DNA of 64,000 nt from Acidobacteriota bacterium (GCA_003225175.1 QIBA01000048.1:1-64000); one strand, 5' to 3'. Positions 9,087 through 17,166 are shown, counted from the stretch's first letter. The notes: generated by a model not told the origin, from the letters alone. Translations and numbers: made by a program.

Positions 9087-9589
9087 TAATGAGCGGCTTC
9101 CAGCTCTGGCTCAGGTTTCACTGGGCGAAGCTTACCTCCAGGAATCGGGGCGAGAAGCTGTTCCTTGCGATAAACGAGATTCGTCGCGTTGAAAGTGGCT
9201 AACTCGAAACCGTGGCCATGGGTGATTGCGTCGGTAGGACAGGCTTCCACGCAATAGCCGCAGAAGATGCATCGGTTGTAATCGATGTTATAGACCGCAG
9301 CATAACGCTCGGCGCCGCTGATGCGGTTCTCAGCTGTATTCTCGGCGGCTTCGATATAGATGCAGTTCGAAGGACACGCAGCGGCGCAGAGGAAGCAGGC
9401 AACACATTTCTCCAGACCGTTCTCGTCACGCTGAAGCACATGCAGACCGCGGAAGCGTTCCTGAAATCTGGCGCCACGAAGCGGTCCCGCGCCGTCGGGA
9501 TAGTTCTCGACAATCGTAGGCTGAAACATCTCCTTGAAGGTAATCGCCATCCCCTTGGCGATAGCTCCGATGTGCTTCACGATCGACAT
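9086..9589 (-). CDS. nuoI: NADH-quinone oxidoreductase subunit I
   Basis: This peripheral-arm subunit of complex I carries two [4Fe-4S] clusters (N6a and N6b) that pass electrons towards quinone. Both ferredoxin motifs are complete: CVACFLCAAACP and CIFCGYCVEACP, each Cx2Cx2Cx3CP. Length (167 residues) is typical. No other nuo gene is in the window, so this is a detached nuoI, sitting after acyl-CoA dehydrogenase and PilZ genes. It could be the only nuoI of a scattered complex, or a second copy serving another electron-transfer chain. A non-Nuo ferredoxin is less likely, given the N-terminal KHIGAIAKGMAITFKEMF helix typical of NuoI. Confidence 0.9.
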   Translation of the reverse strand: MSIVKHIGAIAKGMAITFKEMFQPTIVENYPDGAGPLRGARFQERFRGLHVLQRDENGLEKCVACFLCAAACPSNCIYIEAAENTAENRISGAERYAAVYNIDYNRCIFCGYCVEACPTDAITHGHGFELATFNATNLVYRKEQLLAPIPGGKLRPVKPEPELEAAH

Positions 9590-9633
9590 GTTTGGATTAT
9601 ACCCGTGGTTAGTTTTCGATCCGGAAGCGAGAG

Positions 9634-9924
9634 CTAGTCCGCTACTTTGTCCACGAACTGCAGGCCCAGGATGTTGCCTTCCAGACGACGCACAACAACA
9701 TCCACTACATTCGTTTCTCGCGAACTTGACTCGACGATGCTGATCCGCATTCTGCGGCCCGGTTCGAGCGACTGCGCAAACGGAAGTGATGAGACTTCGA
9801 TATTCATTCCATTGCCGCTGACTTGCGACAGCAGACCAAGTTCGCGCCCGGTGTCGTCGTAAACGCGCGCCTCTTCACCCACGAGCAGGCGCGGAAATCT
9901 GCGGCGATTGCTGCTTGATTTCAC
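9634..9924 (-). CDS. PilZ-domain protein
   Basis: This is a single-domain 96-residue protein. PilZ domains bind cyclic di-GMP through an RxxxR motif and a (D/N)xSxxG motif. Here RRRFPR (residues 7-12) fits the first and SQVSGNG the second, with the leading acidic residue replaced. It then has the usual beta-barrel ending LGLQFVD. Ligand binding is therefore plausible but not certain. The GTG start overlaps the acyl-CoA dehydrogenase stop (GTGA). A c-di-GMP-degrading HD-GYP regulator is encoded at 27745-28851. Confidence 0.8.
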   Translation of the reverse strand: MKSSSNRRRFPRLLVGEEARVYDDTGRELGLLSQVSGNGMNIEVSSLPFAQSLEPGRRMRISIVESSSRETNVVDVVVRRLEGNILGLQFVDKVAD

Positions 9925-11099
9925 TTTGAGAGCACTAGCTTGGCAATCGTCTGGAGCTGCATATTCGACGTGCCCTCGTAGATTTTGCCAATCTTCGAGT
10001 CGCGAAAGTATTTCTCCACCGGATACTCTTTGACGAATCCGTTACCGCCGTAGATCTCGACCGCCAGCGAACTCACGCGTTCGGCGACCTGCGAAGTGAA
10101 CAGCTTCGTCATCGCAGCTTCTTTCACGAAGTTCTGTCCAGCATCTTTCATGCGCGCTGCGTTATAAACCATCAATCTCGCGGCCTGAATGTCGGTCGCC
10201 ATCTGCGCCAGTTGAAACTGAATTCCCTGGAAGTCCGAAATGGGCTTGCCGAATTGCTTTCGCTCCTGCGAGTACTTTGCGGCGGCTTCCCACGCTCCTT
10301 GGGCGAGTCCCAGCATCTGCGCGCCGATACCAATGCGCCCCTCGTTCAAGGTCCCGATCGCGATCTTGTAACCTTTACCAACTTCGCCGAGGACATTCCC
10401 TTTTGGAACGCGCAGGTCCTCCATAATCAGCTCGCAGGTGCTGGAGGCGCGAATGCCCAGCTTGTCCTCCTTCCTGCCGACGGAGAAACCTGGAAATTCT
10501 CTTTCTACAATGAACGCGGTGATTCCTCGATATCCCGCTGAAGGATCGAGATTCGCGAACAATACAAAGACGCCGGCTTCCTTGCCGTTCGTGATCCAAA
10601 GTTTGCGGCCGTTAATGACGTATTCGTTACCGCGCAACTCAGCACGCGTTTGCATCGCGAATGCATCCGAACCAGAACCAGCCTCGCTCAACGCGTACGC
10701 GCCAACAGTGTCAGCTGACATGCGCGGCAAATACCGGTGCTTCTGCTCCTCATTCCCCCAGCGCAACAGGGCGTTGTTCACCAACGTATTCTGCACATCC
10801 ACGAGCACTCCCGCCGACGGATCAACGCGCGAGATCTCTTCGACCGCAACGATAGCTTCGAAAAAACCGCCTGCGCCGCCCCCATATTGCTCGGGAATTT
10901 CAATGCCCATCAGTCCAAGCTGGAAAAATTGCTCGATCAATCCGTGATCGAAAACCTGTTTCTCATCCATCTCGCGTACTAGCGGGCGCAGTTTCTCTTC
11001 GGCGAATTGGCGCACGTTGTCCCGAAACAGGACTTCATCCTCGGTAAAATTCGTGAGCGGCGCTGGTCGTGCGGCGGTTTCGATGAGTACTTGAGGCAT
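9921..11099 (-). CDS. Acyl-CoA dehydrogenase
   Basis: This FAD enzyme introduces the alpha-beta double bond into acyl-CoA thioesters in beta-oxidation or branched-chain amino acid breakdown. The start at 11099 (MPQVLIE) gives 392 residues, the usual size. The reading frame stays open upstream, but that extension is arginine- and cysteine-rich and unlike the family. Motifs are YALSEAGSGSDAFAM (acyl/FAD contact), LWITNGKEAGVFVLFA, GRIGIGAQMLG, and the catalytic base Glu in KIYEGTSN near the C-terminus, placed as in short-chain and butyryl-CoA dehydrogenases. It overlaps the PilZ gene by 4 bp. Confidence 0.95.
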   Translation of the reverse strand: MPQVLIETAARPAPLTNFTEDEVLFRDNVRQFAEEKLRPLVREMDEKQVFDHGLIEQFFQLGLMGIEIPEQYGGGAGGFFEAIVAVEEISRVDPSAGVLVDVQNTLVNNALLRWGNEEQKHRYLPRMSADTVGAYALSEAGSGSDAFAMQTRAELRGNEYVINGRKLWITNGKEAGVFVLFANLDPSAGYRGITAFIVEREFPGFSVGRKEDKLGIRASSTCELIMEDLRVPKGNVLGEVGKGYKIAIGTLNEGRIGIGAQMLGLAQGAWEAAAKYSQERKQFGKPISDFQGIQFQLAQMATDIQAARLMVYNAARMKDAGQNFVKEAAMTKLFTSQVAERVSSLAVEIYGGNGFVKEYPVEKYFRDSKIGKIYEGTSNMQLQTIAKLVLSK

Positions 11100-11208
11100 C
11101 AGGATGACTCCAAAAGGCAGACAAAGAGGTGATTTTAACATTTCGGGAACCGCGCCGCGTCGGGCAGAGGGCCAGGGATAAACTCGCGATTCGCAAGTTT
11201 CCAGGAGG

Positions 11209-12102
11209 TTACTTTGCGTGCGGAACGAGGCCCGGCTTGCGCCACACGATGCGCAGCTTCTCGTTTTCGAGGATCTTCTGCATTTGTCCACGAGCGTAGT
11301 TGGACCACGCTCCGACAGGATCCATGCGCACATACGCACGCCAGTGCGCGAGCGCTTTGCGCGGCTTACGCAAACGCTCATATGCCAGCGCGAGATTGTA
11401 ATGCGCATCGGCGTAGTTGGGAGCGATTGCAATGGCAGAACGATACGCTTCGACCGCCTCGGTCAGGCGTCCAGTCTCGTCAAGCACATTGCCCAGATCA
11501 AAGAAACCCAGCGCGTATCGCGCATCGATTTCCACTGCGCGGCGATAATGATTTTCGGCTTCGCGATAATTCTGCTGGTTGTAGTAGATGGTTCCCAAAT
11601 TGATACAAGCAGCAGCATGCCGCGGATCGAGCTCGAGCACACGCTTGTAGGTAGCCAGCGCCTCCTGCTGCCGCGCCGGATTCTCCTCCAGCGCAACCGC
11701 AACCACAAACAACTCAGAGGCCGTTTTAGCCATTCGCGGTTGCGCAGTCCGCGCCTCCACGATCTTTGGCCGATCAAACGCGAGCAGGAACTGGCCGGCG
11801 AGTGGATCGAGTTCACGTCCCTCATGCCGAAACGTAAGCCGCGAGCCGCGTGAAAAAACTCCGGCTTCGAGCAAGGGATTTTGCATGCCCGAAACCTGCC
11901 GCTGCATAGCATCGAGCGAGGCACGAATCATTGCAGGCCTGACTTTCTTGGCTCGCAGTTCGCTTAGTTTCCTGATCTGGAGAAGATCGTAAAAGGAGTA
12001 ACTTTCAGCAACAGCGATCAGTCCTGCGCGCTCCCATCCCGCCAACTGACGCGGGGTGATGCGCAGCATGCGGATTACTTCAGCTCGAAGATATCTTTCC
12101 AC
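11209..12102 (-). CDS. MerR-type HTH and TPR fusion protein
   Basis: The first ~70 residues read as a MerR-type winged helix: RITPRQLAGWERAGLI, then YSFYDLLQIRKLSELRAKKV. Residues about 140-275 hold at least three tetratricopeptide repeats, for example ACINLGTIYYNQQNYREAE, LGFFDLGNVLDETGRLTEA and AHYNLALAYERLRKPRKAL. This suggests a DNA-binding protein whose activity depends on protein contacts through the TPR part. There is no membrane segment, and the partner is unknown. It lies 110 bp upstream of the acyl-CoA dehydrogenase on the same strand and may regulate it. Confidence 0.8.
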   Translation of the reverse strand: MERYLRAEVIRMLRITPRQLAGWERAGLIAVAESYSFYDLLQIRKLSELRAKKVRPAMIRASLDAMQRQVSGMQNPLLEAGVFSRGSRLTFRHEGRELDPLAGQFLLAFDRPKIVEARTAQPRMAKTASELFVVAVALEENPARQQEALATYKRVLELDPRHAAACINLGTIYYNQQNYREAENHYRRAVEIDARYALGFFDLGNVLDETGRLTEAVEAYRSAIAIAPNYADAHYNLALAYERLRKPRKALAHWRAYVRMDPVGAWSNYARGQMQKILENEKLRIVWRKPGLVPHAK

Positions 12103-12315
12103 GGCTCCTGATTCGCCTCTTACCTGGCATGGTTGAGGTTCGTTTCACCTCAGGTTCGTAAGGCCATTCGCTTTCTTTTCACTCTGATTATGAGAAGGCA
12201 AAGAGTAAATATCAAGTGAAAAATCAGAGGGTTACCCGGAAAGTATGAGGAAAACCCGGTCACAATCTGCACCAGGGGAGAACGGCCCAATCGGAAATTT
12301 CAAACGAGTACCGGA

Positions 12316-12762
12316 TCACTCCTTCGTCGCACGTTTGACTCGCTTCTGCCGCCGGATATCTTCCGCTGAATACATGGTTCCACGGCAATTCTTAGAGCCG
12401 CAGAAGCAAGGAGCCGGATCATCTTCTGCTCCGTCGTAGAGCATGTAATCGTACGTGAGCTCTTCACCGGCTTCGATGTCGCGAATGGCGATGATCCAGA
12501 CGTGCCCATCGATCTCCTCGGTCTCGCAGTTGGCATCGCAAGAATGATTGATGAACATCGCCGTGCCGTGTCCATCGATGATGCGCTTACCATCTCGCAA
12601 TCCAAATAAGTACGTTGTCGAGCGTCCATCGTAGATTTCGTCGGCCTGCTCGGGCGAGATGAGTGGACCGGTGTACTCAACCACAAACGTTCCCTTGCGG
12701 ATCTTCGTCGTCGTGTAGCAGCCTGCAGCGTGAATGTCGGAGGAGCGAATGATGAGTCCCAT
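12316..12762 (-). CDS. SET-domain protein-lysine methyltransferase
   Basis: The 148-residue protein is almost entirely a SET domain, the fold that transfers methyl from S-adenosylmethionine to lysine side chains. Visible are GCYTTTKIRKGTFVVEYTG (substrate side), FINHSCDANC (the NHSCDPN-type knot motif), GEELTYDYMLY, and a post-SET zinc triad in CFCGSKNC together with the knot cysteine. The post-SET cysteines are typical of active enzymes. SET proteins are much rarer in bacteria than in eukaryotes, and their targets are mostly unknown. The gene stands alone between divergently oriented neighbours, and the frame contains no transport signal, so it is probably cytosolic. Confidence 0.92.
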   Translation of the reverse strand: MGLIIRSSDIHAAGCYTTTKIRKGTFVVEYTGPLISPEQADEIYDGRSTTYLFGLRDGKRIIDGHGTAMFINHSCDANCETEEIDGHVWIIAIRDIEAGEELTYDYMLYDGAEDDPAPCFCGSKNCRGTMYSAEDIRRQKRVKRATKE

Positions 12763-12839
12763 GCACAGCCTGCTTGCGCAATTGCGCTCGAATCGGCAGT
12801 ATATCCAACGCTGCGCCTATGGCAGTAAGAGGATGCAAC

Positions 12840-13247
12840 ATGAAGACCGCCGGTTACTCAGGCACTCCGCTATTCAAGAAGCTGGGCATTAAACCAGGAC
12901 AGAAAGCGTGGTTTGCCGGAAATCCATCCGGCTACGAAGAAGAACTCCGGAACATCGGGGACTTTCATCGAGCGCCGAAGCTCAGCAAAGGACTGGACTT
13001 CCTGCACTTTTTCACGTCAAGCCGAAAAGCATTGGACACGGAACTGCCCAAGCTGCGCGCCGCAATGAATACCAACGGCATGCTCTGGATCTCCTGGCCC
13101 AAGAAAGCTGCCGGCGTTGCCACGGATTTGGATGAGAATATCGTTCGCGAGATGGGCCTCAAAGCCGGACTCGTGGATGTGAAGGTTTGCGCAGTAGACC
13201 AGACATGGTCAGGGCTGAAATTCGTGTTTCGGTTAAAGGACAGGTGA
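12840..13247 (+). CDS. DUF3052 family protein
   Basis: The ATG at 12840 (MKTAGYSGTPL) is preceded by AAGAGG at good spacing. The frame is open upstream but unlike the family. The 135-residue product has the DUF3052 pattern: KKLGIKPGQKAWF, a middle FHFFTSS-like segment (LHFFTSSRKALDTELPKL), MLWISWPKKAAGVATDLDEN and a closing VCAVDQTWSGLKFVFRLKDR. The function is unknown. The central part resembles the Rossmann-like ends of some methyltransferases, but no SAM motif is visible. It is divergent from the SET gene with only about 77 bp between them, so the two may share a promoter region. Confidence 0.85.
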   Translation: MKTAGYSGTPLFKKLGIKPGQKAWFAGNPSGYEEELRNIGDFHRAPKLSKGLDFLHFFTSSRKALDTELPKLRAAMNTNGMLWISWPKKAAGVATDLDENIVREMGLKAGLVDVKVCAVDQTWSGLKFVFRLKDR

Positions 13248-13290
13248 ATCTAATCGATGTAGAGACGAGCGCCGAAGAGGGCACATGCGG

Positions 13291-13436
13291 TTTAGGGAGG
13301 GGCACCGGCTTTCGGTGCCGCCAGGATGCTCATTAAACAGTTCCGGCTTCAGCCGCCGCGGTACCCTGCGGACCTCAGTGGCTAAAACGCAATGCCAGTT
13401 CCTACTGCACGGCTGAAGCCGGTGCCCTCCCTAAAA
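13291..13436. repeat. Type A dispersed palindromic repeat, copy 1
   Basis: The ends are inverted copies of about 20 bp (TTTAGGGAGGGGCACCGGC at the left, its near-complement at the right). Inside the right arm, 13407-13421 reads GCACGGCTGAAGCCG, found identically in the copies at 16971-17166 and 35643-35844. It lies between the DUF3052 gene and msrA. There is no coding potential. It may form a large hairpin in RNA. Confidence 0.8.
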
Positions 13437-13524
13437 CTGCAGAATCGCCCGCTTCCGGCAATACTTCGGCTCGCCGTACTGTCGTTTCTGTTTGGACGAC
13501 ACTACAATCTCCTTAGGAGTCATC

Positions 13525-13995
13525 ATGGAAACCGCAACCTTTGGCGCTGGATGCTTTTGGGGAGTTGAAGAAAGTTTCCGGCAAATTCCGGGCGTTATCG
13601 ACACCGCCGTCGGCTATCTTGGTGGCGACATGCAGAACCCGACGTATCAGGACGTTTGCACCGATGAAACCGGCCACGCCGAAGTGGTTGAGGTGACATA
13701 CGATCCGGCAAAGGTTAGCTATGACCAGCTGCTGAACACATTTTGGGAATCGCACGATCCCACAACCCTGAATCGTCAAGGGCCCGACATCGGCACGCAA
13801 TACCGCTCAGCGATCTTCTTTCACTCGCCCGAACAAGAGCGCCTCGCCCGCGCCTCGAAAGAGAAGATGCAAGCCTCAGGTAGGTTCCGTCGCCAAATCG
13901 TGACGGAGATTACGCCCGCGTCCACGTTCTATCGCGCTGAGGAGTATCACCAGAAATATCTGGCAAAGCGGGGTTTGAGCCATTGCCACATTTAG
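13525..13995 (+). CDS. msrA: Peptide-methionine (S)-S-oxide reductase
   Basis: It repairs oxidised methionine by reducing the S-sulfoxide form with thioredoxin-supplied electrons. The ATG at 13525 is preceded by AGGAG with 5-base spacing. An earlier ATG at 13492 would add 11 residues and has no such signal. The catalytic cysteine is in [14 protein letters not shown] near residue 10. TGHAE near residue 54, the tyrosine-containing [11 protein letters not shown] and the C-terminal YHQKYL are all present. At 156 residues it is a stand-alone MsrA without an MsrB domain and without a signal peptide, so it is cytosolic. It is flanked on both sides by type A repeats. Confidence 0.96.
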   Translation: METATFGAGCFWGVEESFRQIPGVIDTAVGYLGGDMQNPTYQDVCTDETGHAEVVEVTYDPAKVSYDQLLNTFWESHDPTTLNRQGPDIGTQYRSAIFFHSPEQERLARASKEKMQASGRFRRQIVTEITPASTFYRAEEYHQKYLAKRGLSHCHI

Positions 13996-14022
13996 ATGCT
14001 GAGCTGCTAAGCAGCTGGCTTA

Positions 14023-14204
14023 TGGAAGGGCGTCGGCTTTAGCCGCGCCGGACGAGGGATTAACCTTATTGCCGTTGTTAACTTTGCGACTGTGTATCAG
14101 AGAACTCAGGAAAAACTGGTTTGAAAAAAATAACACCGCGGCTAAAGTCGGAACATTAGGCCTGCGCACTTCAGCGGCATGGCCAAAACCAACGCCCTTC
14201 CTTA
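14023..14204. repeat. Type A dispersed palindromic repeat, copy 2 (diverged)
   Basis: The left end GGAAGGGCGTCGGCTTTAGC is matched inversely at the right end (14182-14202) with a few differences. Outside it, AGCTGCTAAGCAGCT just after the msrA stop and AGCTTAGCAGCT at about 14240-14252 form a further inverted pair, so the whole structure may span 13998-14253. This copy lacks the exact 15-mer of the other three. It sits between msrA and the HTH-TOBE gene. Confidence 0.65.
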
Positions 14205-14259
14205 GGCTCTCTGGACTTGAGCTCAGCAGCTGACAAGCTCAGAGCTTAGCAGCTATCTC

Positions 14260-14667
14260 ATGAAACTCTATACCCCGCGTGACGCCGCCCAAGTACTTGG
14301 CATCAGCTATCCTGCGATAAAACAGTGGATTTATCGAGGCAAGCTGAAGACAGTGCTCACTCCTGGCGGGCATCATCGCGTGCCCGAATCGGAACTGGAC
14401 AAGTATCTTGCTTCGATTCGCAAGCACGGCGCAGTCCCCAAACGTCGCCAGACCTTTCGCAAAATCAGCGGCCGAAACCAGCTCATCGGAAGAATCATGG
14501 ATCTCAAGATCGACGGACTTCTTGCTCAGGTGACGCTAGGCATCGGCGACCAGAAGATTACTTCCATCATCACTGCCGATGCTGCCCGGGAGATGCGCCT
14601 TGCCAAGGGCATGGTCGCCGTGGCATTGGTGAAATCGACCGAAGTAATGATTGTGCTGCCCGATTGA
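14260..14667 (+). CDS. HTH-TOBE molybdate-responsive regulator (MopR-like)
   Basis: The first ~50 residues form an excisionase/MerR-like helix-turn-helix: YTPRDAAQVLGISYPAIKQW, then GKLKTVLTPGGHHRVPESEL. From about residue 68 it has one TOBE/Mop domain: SGRNQLIGRIMDLKIDGLLA and a closing KSTEVMIVLPD, the fold that binds molybdate in ModE and ModC. A TOBE fused to a small DNA-binding domain just ahead of modABC suggests a molybdate-sensing regulator of that operon. It resembles ModE in logic, but not in its DNA-binding domain. Two palindromes between this gene and modA are candidate targets. Confidence 0.85.
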   Translation: MKLYTPRDAAQVLGISYPAIKQWIYRGKLKTVLTPGGHHRVPESELDKYLASIRKHGAVPKRRQTFRKISGRNQLIGRIMDLKIDGLLAQVTLGIGDQKITSIITADAAREMRLAKGMVAVALVKSTEVMIVLPD

Positions 14668-14692
14668 GTCCTCAGCTTCGTGTTAATCCGTA

Positions 14693-14728
14693 TTGACTAG
14701 TTAAGTCAAATCGTATGCAATCGTGCAT
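14693..14728 (+). promoter_or_regulatory. Candidate mod operator/promoter palindromes
   Basis: Two perfect inverted repeats lie ahead of modA: TTGACT-5-AGTCAA (14693-14709) and ATGCA-ATCG-TGCAT (14715-14728). The first half-site TTGACT could also be a -35 box, although no strong -10 box sits at ideal spacing. The position (about 90 bp before modA and 25 bp after the regulator gene) fits control by the HTH-TOBE protein. No binding evidence is available. Confidence 0.4.
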
Positions 14729-14817
14729 GCTGGATTCGGTGGATCCGGCCGCCTTCGGGCCAGGTTTTAAGCATTGGAGTAAAAAACCCGCGCGAAGGCT
14801 TCGGATCTACGTTCTGA

Positions 14818-15603
14818 ATGGTGCGAGAGAGCCGGTTGACACTCCTTCTTACCGTCACATTAATCTTCGCTAGCGCATTGCCGATCTTTGCCCAGGAAGA
14901 ACTGACAATCGCCGCCGCCGCCGATCTACAGCCGGTCATGAAGGAGATCGCGAGCCGCTTCGAAACGAACACCGGCAGCAAGGTGAAGCTGGTCTTCGGG
15001 TCCTCTGGAAACTTCTTTGCTCAGCTTCAGAACGGTGCTCCTTTTGATGTTTTCTTTTCTGCAGACTTGGAATATCCAAAGAAGCTGGAGGCTCAGGGGC
15101 TAACCGAGCCGGGATCGTTGTACGAGTGCGCCATAGGAAAGATTGTGCTTTGGGTTCCGAGCAATTCGCCGATCGACGTCAGCAAAGGTCTCAGTGTTGT
15201 TGCTGATCCGCAGATTCGCCGGCTTGCAATTGCCAACCCCGCACATGCTCCCTACGGTCGTGCCGCCAAAACTGTGCTTGGCAAAGCTGAGCTGTGGCAA
15301 AGCGTTTCCTCCAAACTCGTGCTTGGGGAAAACATCTCGCAAACGGCGCAATTTGCCAATTCCGGAAACGCCGATGCCGCGATCCTCGCGCTCTCGCTCG
15401 TGCTGGCTCCGGCCATGAAAGGCAACGGCACATATTTCATGATTCCGCAGGAACTGTATCCGCCGCTTCGGCAGGCTGCGGTTGTCATGAAAGCATCTGC
15501 CCATAAGAAGTCGGCACTACGTTTTGTCGAGTTCCTCGAGAGCGCGGAAACGCAATCTCTCTTCGCTGAAAACGGATTCCAACGGCCGGAGAAGGCGCAA
15601 TGA
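14818..15603 (+). CDS. modA: Molybdate ABC transporter substrate-binding protein
   Basis: This periplasmic protein binds molybdate (or tungstate) and delivers it to ModBC. It has a signal peptide (RLTLLLTVTLIFASALPIFAQ) cleaved after Ala-Gln-type residues near 26. The mature start LTIAAAADLQPVMKEIA and the segment VKLVFGSSGNFFAQLQNGAPFDVFFSAD are the two classic ModA oxyanion-binding stretches, with serines positioned to hold the anion. The 261-residue length is typical. The stop overlaps modB by 4 bp. No lipobox cysteine is present, so it should be soluble in the periplasm. Confidence 0.95.
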   Translation: MVRESRLTLLLTVTLIFASALPIFAQEELTIAAAADLQPVMKEIASRFETNTGSKVKLVFGSSGNFFAQLQNGAPFDVFFSADLEYPKKLEAQGLTEPGSLYECAIGKIVLWVPSNSPIDVSKGLSVVADPQIRRLAIANPAHAPYGRAAKTVLGKAELWQSVSSKLVLGENISQTAQFANSGNADAAILALSLVLAPAMKGNGTYFMIPQELYPPLRQAAVVMKASAHKKSALRFVEFLESAETQSLFAENGFQRPEKAQ

Positions 15604-16283
15604 ACTGGCCAGCCATTCTCCTGAGTTTCCGCCTTGCAGCGACTGTGTGTCTCGTGCTGCTGGTTATCGGCGCTCCTCTCGCATATTGGCTCGCACTCTC
15701 GCGAGGCCGCTGGAAGTTTCTGGTGGAAGCAGTGGTTGCACTGCCGCTGGTTCTGCCACCCACAGTGCTCGGCTATTACATGCTCGTAGCTCTTGGTCCA
15801 AGGAGTCCGCTTGGCCGGTTTGCCGAGTCCGTGCTCTCCACGCGGCTCACGTTTTCCTTTCCTGGATTGGTAATAGCATCAGTCCTTTACAGCCTGCCGT
15901 TTGCGGTTCAACCCATGGCAAATGCATTCGGCTCGGTGGATCCCAAGCTTCTCGACGCGGCAGCGGTGCTCGGCGCATCGCGGTGGCGCAGGTTCCAAAC
16001 AATCACGTTGCCTCTGGCAAAAGCCGGGGTACTCACAGGAGCAGTACTGAGCTTCGCGCATACCATCGGCGAATTTGGGGTGGTGCTGATGGTCGGCGGC
16101 AACATTCCCGGTGTGACACAGACGATCTCGATTGCGATCTACGATGAAGTGCAGGCTCTGGACTACACAGTCGCCGCGCGAACGTCAGTGCTGCTGCTGA
16201 TTTTCTCTTTCGTGACGCTCGCCCTCGTGTACGCTCTAAATCGACGAAGCTCACTCTGGTGGTCGAGCGCGCGCAACGCTTGA
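15600..16283 (+). CDS. modB: Molybdate ABC transporter permease
   Basis: This inner-membrane channel subunit has about five predicted membrane segments across 227 residues, starting WPAILLSFRLAATVCLVLLV. The EAA-type cytoplasmic loop that docks with the ATPase reads DAAAVLGASRWRRFQTITLPLA. VLPPTVLGYYMLVALG is the conserved ModB segment after the second helix. The reading frame overlaps modA (4 bp) and modC, so the three are co-translated. Confidence 0.95.
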   Translation: MNWPAILLSFRLAATVCLVLLVIGAPLAYWLALSRGRWKFLVEAVVALPLVLPPTVLGYYMLVALGPRSPLGRFAESVLSTRLTFSFPGLVIASVLYSLPFAVQPMANAFGSVDPKLLDAAAVLGASRWRRFQTITLPLAKAGVLTGAVLSFAHTIGEFGVVLMVGGNIPGVTQTISIAIYDEVQALDYTVAARTSVLLLIFSFVTLALVYALNRRSSLWWSSARNA

Positions 16284-16969
16284 ACGTACTTACAGCTGAA
16301 ATCCGACTGCAAATCTCTTCATCCTTCCAACTCGATTGTGCCTTCGAGGTTCCCTCCGGTTTTACCGTGCTCTTCGGCCATTCGGGAGCAGGCAAGACAT
16401 CAGTCCTGGATTGCATCGCCGGAATCAAGACGCCTGATTGCGGCAAAATCGCGATGAATAATCAAGTGCTGTTTGACTCAAAACAAGGCTTGAATCTTTG
16501 GCCTTCGCAGCGGCGACTCGCATATGTATTCCAAAGTCTTGCCTTGTTTCCACATCTCAGCGTTGCCGAAAATGTGTCCTATGGACTGCCCCACGAGCCG
16601 AGCAACACCGCGACTGAGCGCACCCGCAAGATGCTGGCGCAGTTTGGCATCGAAGGCTTGCAAGATCGCAAGCCGGGAGATCTGTCAGGAGGTGAGCGCC
16701 AGCGTGTCGCGCTGGCACGTTCGCTCGTCACAGAGCCACATGCACTTTTACTGGACGAACCACTGGCAGCGTTGGATCGGCCGACGCGAAAGAACATCGT
16801 CACCGATCTGCGCAATTGGAACACAGCCAGGACCGTCCCGGTCCTTTACGTGACGCATTCTGTTCGAGAAGCTCTCGCACTAGGCGAGCGAGTCCTCGTA
16901 ATGGAAGGTGGACGAATCATCGCCAGCGGTCCACCTGCCGAATTGCTGAACCCCGAAGATTGGGACTGA
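16259..16969 (+). CDS. modC: Molybdate ABC transporter ATPase lacking the TOBE domain
   Basis: This is the ATP-hydrolysing subunit: Walker A GHSGAGKTS, signature LSGGERQRVALARSL, Walker B LLLDEP and switch histidine in YVTHS. At about 236 residues it ends right after the ATPase core. Classical ModC is about 350 residues because it carries C-terminal TOBE domains that sense molybdate. That domain is absent here and is instead found in the HTH protein encoded just upstream. The GTG at 16259 is given as start. A TTG at 16280, overlapping the modB stop, is an equally plausible start and fits family N-termini better. Confidence 0.93.
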   Translation: MVERAQRLNVLTAEIRLQISSSFQLDCAFEVPSGFTVLFGHSGAGKTSVLDCIAGIKTPDCGKIAMNNQVLFDSKQGLNLWPSQRRLAYVFQSLALFPHLSVAENVSYGLPHEPSNTATERTRKMLAQFGIEGLQDRKPGDLSGGERQRVALARSLVTEPHALLLDEPLAALDRPTRKNIVTDLRNWNTARTVPVLYVTHSVREALALGERVLVMEGGRIIASGPPAELLNPEDWD

Positions 16970-16970
16970 T

Positions 16971-17166
16971 GTAGTGGAACGGGCATCGCTTTAGCCGTGC
17001 CGTTAAGCAATTGATGCAAAGTTTGTAAGCTTCAGCCGCTGAAGTCGCGAGTTATTCGCTGGAAGGATTGCCTGCATCGCGTTAGCTTTCAGGTGAGCTC
17101 AGCGGCTAAAGCCAAAGATTCTGACTGCTTCCTTAACGGCACGGCTGAAGCCGGCTTCTTCGCTAC
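16971..17166. repeat. Type A dispersed palindromic repeat, copy 3
   Basis: The left end GTAGTGGAACGGGCATCGC, followed by TTTAGCCGTGCCGTTAAG, is mirrored by the right end at 17131-17166. The shared 15-mer GCACGGCTGAAGCCG is at 17139-17153. It directly follows the modC stop and may act as the 3' end of the mod transcript. Inner segments (TCAGCGGCTAAAGCC) are also shared with copy 4. Confidence 0.8.

Noticed and set aside
11100-11432. N-terminal extension of acyl-CoA dehydrogenase
   Set aside because: The frame is open, but the sequence is unlike the family and overlaps the TPR gene. The family start is at 11099.
14668-14817. Possible molybdenum-cofactor (Moco) riboswitch ahead of modA
   Set aside because: A GGCC-GCCTTC-GGGCC hairpin is there, but the conserved Moco-motif core and its helices are not recognisable. 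The palindromes fit protein binding better.
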